DNA of 24,039 bases from an uncultured Collinsella sp. (GTDB taxonomy: Bacteria > Actinomycetota > Coriobacteriia > Coriobacteriales > Coriobacteriaceae): contig CATYZE010000032.1 in NCBI GenBank assembly GCA_958415525.1, positions 1 to 24,039 on the forward strand, written 5' to 3'. The notes under the pieces were generated by a model, which worked only from the letters and a program-made list of their open reading frames with translations, had not been told where the DNA came from and did no database searches. Shown in pieces: positions 23,191-24,039 of the stretch. Each line of letters begins with the position of its first letter. The stretch's first letter is position 1. Both the position numbers and the translations under genes were made by a program.

Positions 23191-23327
23191 GGACATTTTT
23201 GGAAAAACTTTCGCCCGCGCCGGCGCGCGCGGAACACGACCCGCCCCGCACAACAGGGTTTCCTGTGCGCCGCCAGTCCCATTATCGGGTCCGATTGCGA
23301 ACCGCCCCTCCTCTGCGCCTCAGAACT

Positions 23328-23467
23328 ATGCCGGTTTACTACGATTAATCAGGAATGTTCGACCACGCACGCCTTTTCGCGCAACCGTCGGGCTCCCTAC
23401 CTGCGGTTTTGCAAACGGAGAACACGCGGTGCTCGGGGTTCGCCGATACATCGTAGTAAACCGGCAT
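23328..23467. repeat. 140-bp element with 18-bp perfect terminal inverted repeats
   Basis: ATGCCGGTTTACTACGAT (23328-23345) is the exact reverse complement of 23450-23467, with 104 GC-rich bases between. AAC at 23324-23326 also pairs with bases beyond the right arm after a one-base mismatch. No target-site duplication and no coding capacity are seen. It could be a MITE-like repeat or a long-stem RNA. Confidence 0.6.
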
Positions 23468-23606
23468 GGTTTTGAAAAAGCATCAGGTTTATTTCACGCA
23501 TAAATGAGTTGGAGCCCTGAATATAAGGCCTTAACTTTTTCTAAAACACGTCTTTTCTGCGACGCACCTAGATTAGCTGTTGTTTAGCATCAGACTTGAT
23601 CTTGCG

Positions 23607-23635
23607 TTGTGCGGCTTGCTCGTGCATGGTAGTAT
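23607..23635 (+). promoter_or_regulatory. Candidate promoter of the CAT tRNA
   Basis: TTGTGC (23607-23612) and TAGTAT (23630-23635) are 17 bases apart, about 67 bases before the tRNA. The match to consensus is moderate. Confidence 0.4.
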
Positions 23636-23701
23636 TTCACGTCGTGAAGCGAAGAAATTAGGCCTGAGTTGCCTTATTTGAATTGCATTCACCGTCCATA
23701 A

Positions 23702-23777
23702 GGGCTCTTGGCGCAACGGTTAGCGCAGGGGACTCATAATCCCTGGGTTCTGGGTTCGAATCCCGGAGGGCCCACCA
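23702..23777 (+). tRNA. tRNA with CAT anticodon (Met elongator or Ile2)
   Basis: This is a full cloverleaf. Acceptor GGGCTCT/AGGGCCC, D-stem GCGC/GCGC, anticodon arm GGGGA-CTCATAA-TCCCT and T-arm CTGGG-TTCGAAT-CCCGG are present, with A73 and an encoded CCA. A CAT anticodon can be elongator Met or lysidine-modified Ile2; the C4-G69 pair is compatible with Ile2, but the sequence alone does not settle it. It lacks initiator features (a C1-A72 type mismatch and GGG/CCC anticodon-stem pairs). Confidence 0.9.
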
Positions 23778-23786
23778 GAGTATTTT

Positions 23787-23816
23787 GAGGCCGGGCATTA
23801 GCCCGGCCTCTTTGTT
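23787..23816 (+). terminator. Intrinsic terminator of the CAT tRNA
   Basis: GAGGCCGGGC (23787-23796) pairs perfectly with GCCCGGCCTC (23801-23810) around ATTA, followed by TTTGTTTATT. It starts 10 bases after the tRNA. Confidence 0.9.
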
Positions 23817-23942
23817 TATTAGCGTTGCAAACTAGCTTTGCCATCCAGAGACGTAAAGTTATTAACATTCATATTCGTAATCAACAATGGGCATGTCGCC
23901 AAGTTGCTACCCAACCAACACAAGGCGTAATTCGTTAGATAT

Positions 23943-24039
23943 AAAAAAGGCCCCAACTTGCGTTGGAGCCTCATTCAATGCTCGGGTGGAGACGAGGGGG
24001 ATCGAACCCCTGACCTCTTGACTGCCAGTCAAGCGCTCT
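23943..24039 (-). tRNA. tRNA-Ala (GGC), copy 2, cut by window end, with terminator
   Basis: The minus strand repeats the first tRNA-Ala unit without a single difference. The terminator T-run and hairpin are at 23943-23970, the spacer at 23971-23986, and the tRNA from 23987 (A73) through the T-arm, variable loop and anticodon arm into the D-arm at the window edge. By analogy its 5' end would lie 20 bases past the window. Confidence 0.92.

Larger units (their letters stand above)
23150..23701. other. Region between divergent tRNA genes
   Basis: No protein gene is supported. The stretch carries the tRNA-Ala promoter, a 140-bp element bounded by an inverted repeat (23328-23467) and a candidate promoter for the CAT tRNA. 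The frames at 23185-23475 and 22850-23503 run across the tRNA-Ala promoter or gene and look like chance. Confidence 0.6.

Overview
The window looks like chromosomal DNA of a GC-rich actinobacterium of the class Coriobacteriia, most likely Collinsella or a close relative. This is inferred from protein style, the DUF6273-type surface-protein fragment, the order DUF512 protein–der–plsY–gpsA, and strong Shine-Dalgarno sites; no database was searched.

Layout. (1) 1-5700 is an accessory, partly decayed region with lower and uneven GC. It holds a long stretch without intact genes (1-1186) and a two-gene plus-strand unit: an ABC transporter with permease and ATPase fused in one chain, followed by a small membrane-anchored protein. 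After a series of strong hairpins comes the 3' half of a DEDDh exonuclease gene. A minus-strand set follows: a 5'-truncated thioredoxin-like gene, a secreted cysteine-containing protein and a small three-helix membrane protein. Last is a 5'-truncated DUF6273 surface-protein gene. The truncated 5' ends of the thioredoxin-like and DUF6273 genes meet head to head at about 4739-4748, which marks a rearrangement junction. (2) 5714-5905 is a tRNA-Pro(GGG) gene with promoter and terminator, at the border between accessory and core DNA. (3) 5914-23001 is an almost unbroken run of 18 minus-strand housekeeping genes, many overlapping by a few bases. In transcription order they are ABC-F ATPase, small membrane protein, M50 site-2-type protease, scpA, scpB, an RluB-type pseudouridine synthase, cmk, plsC, ispH, a radical-SAM/DUF512 protein, der, plsY, gpsA, rpe, a cysteine desulfurase, a Nif3-like protein, a zinc-ribbon coiled-coil protein and coaBC. 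(4) 23033-24039 is a tRNA cluster: tRNA-Ala(GGC), a 140-bp element bounded by an 18-bp perfect inverted repeat, a CAT-anticodon tRNA (Met or Ile2), and the start of a second tRNA-Ala unit identical to the first over all 97 visible bases.

How the genes work together. The core run joins chromosome segregation (ScpAB), ribosome and rRNA maturation (Der, pseudouridine synthase), phospholipid synthesis (GpsA makes glycerol-3-phosphate, PlsY the first acylation, PlsC the second, Cmk feeds CDP/CTP), isoprenoid synthesis (IspH, an Fe-S enzyme) with a cysteine desulfurase as possible sulfur source, pentose phosphate metabolism (Rpe) and coenzyme A synthesis (CoaBC). The accessory region may be the remains of a secreted-peptide (bacteriocin-like) locus: a transporter, a membrane-anchored partner, a secreted cysteine-containing protein, a small membrane protein of immunity type and a thioredoxin-like protein. 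That reading is a hypothesis. No integrase, transposase or CRISPR array was seen.
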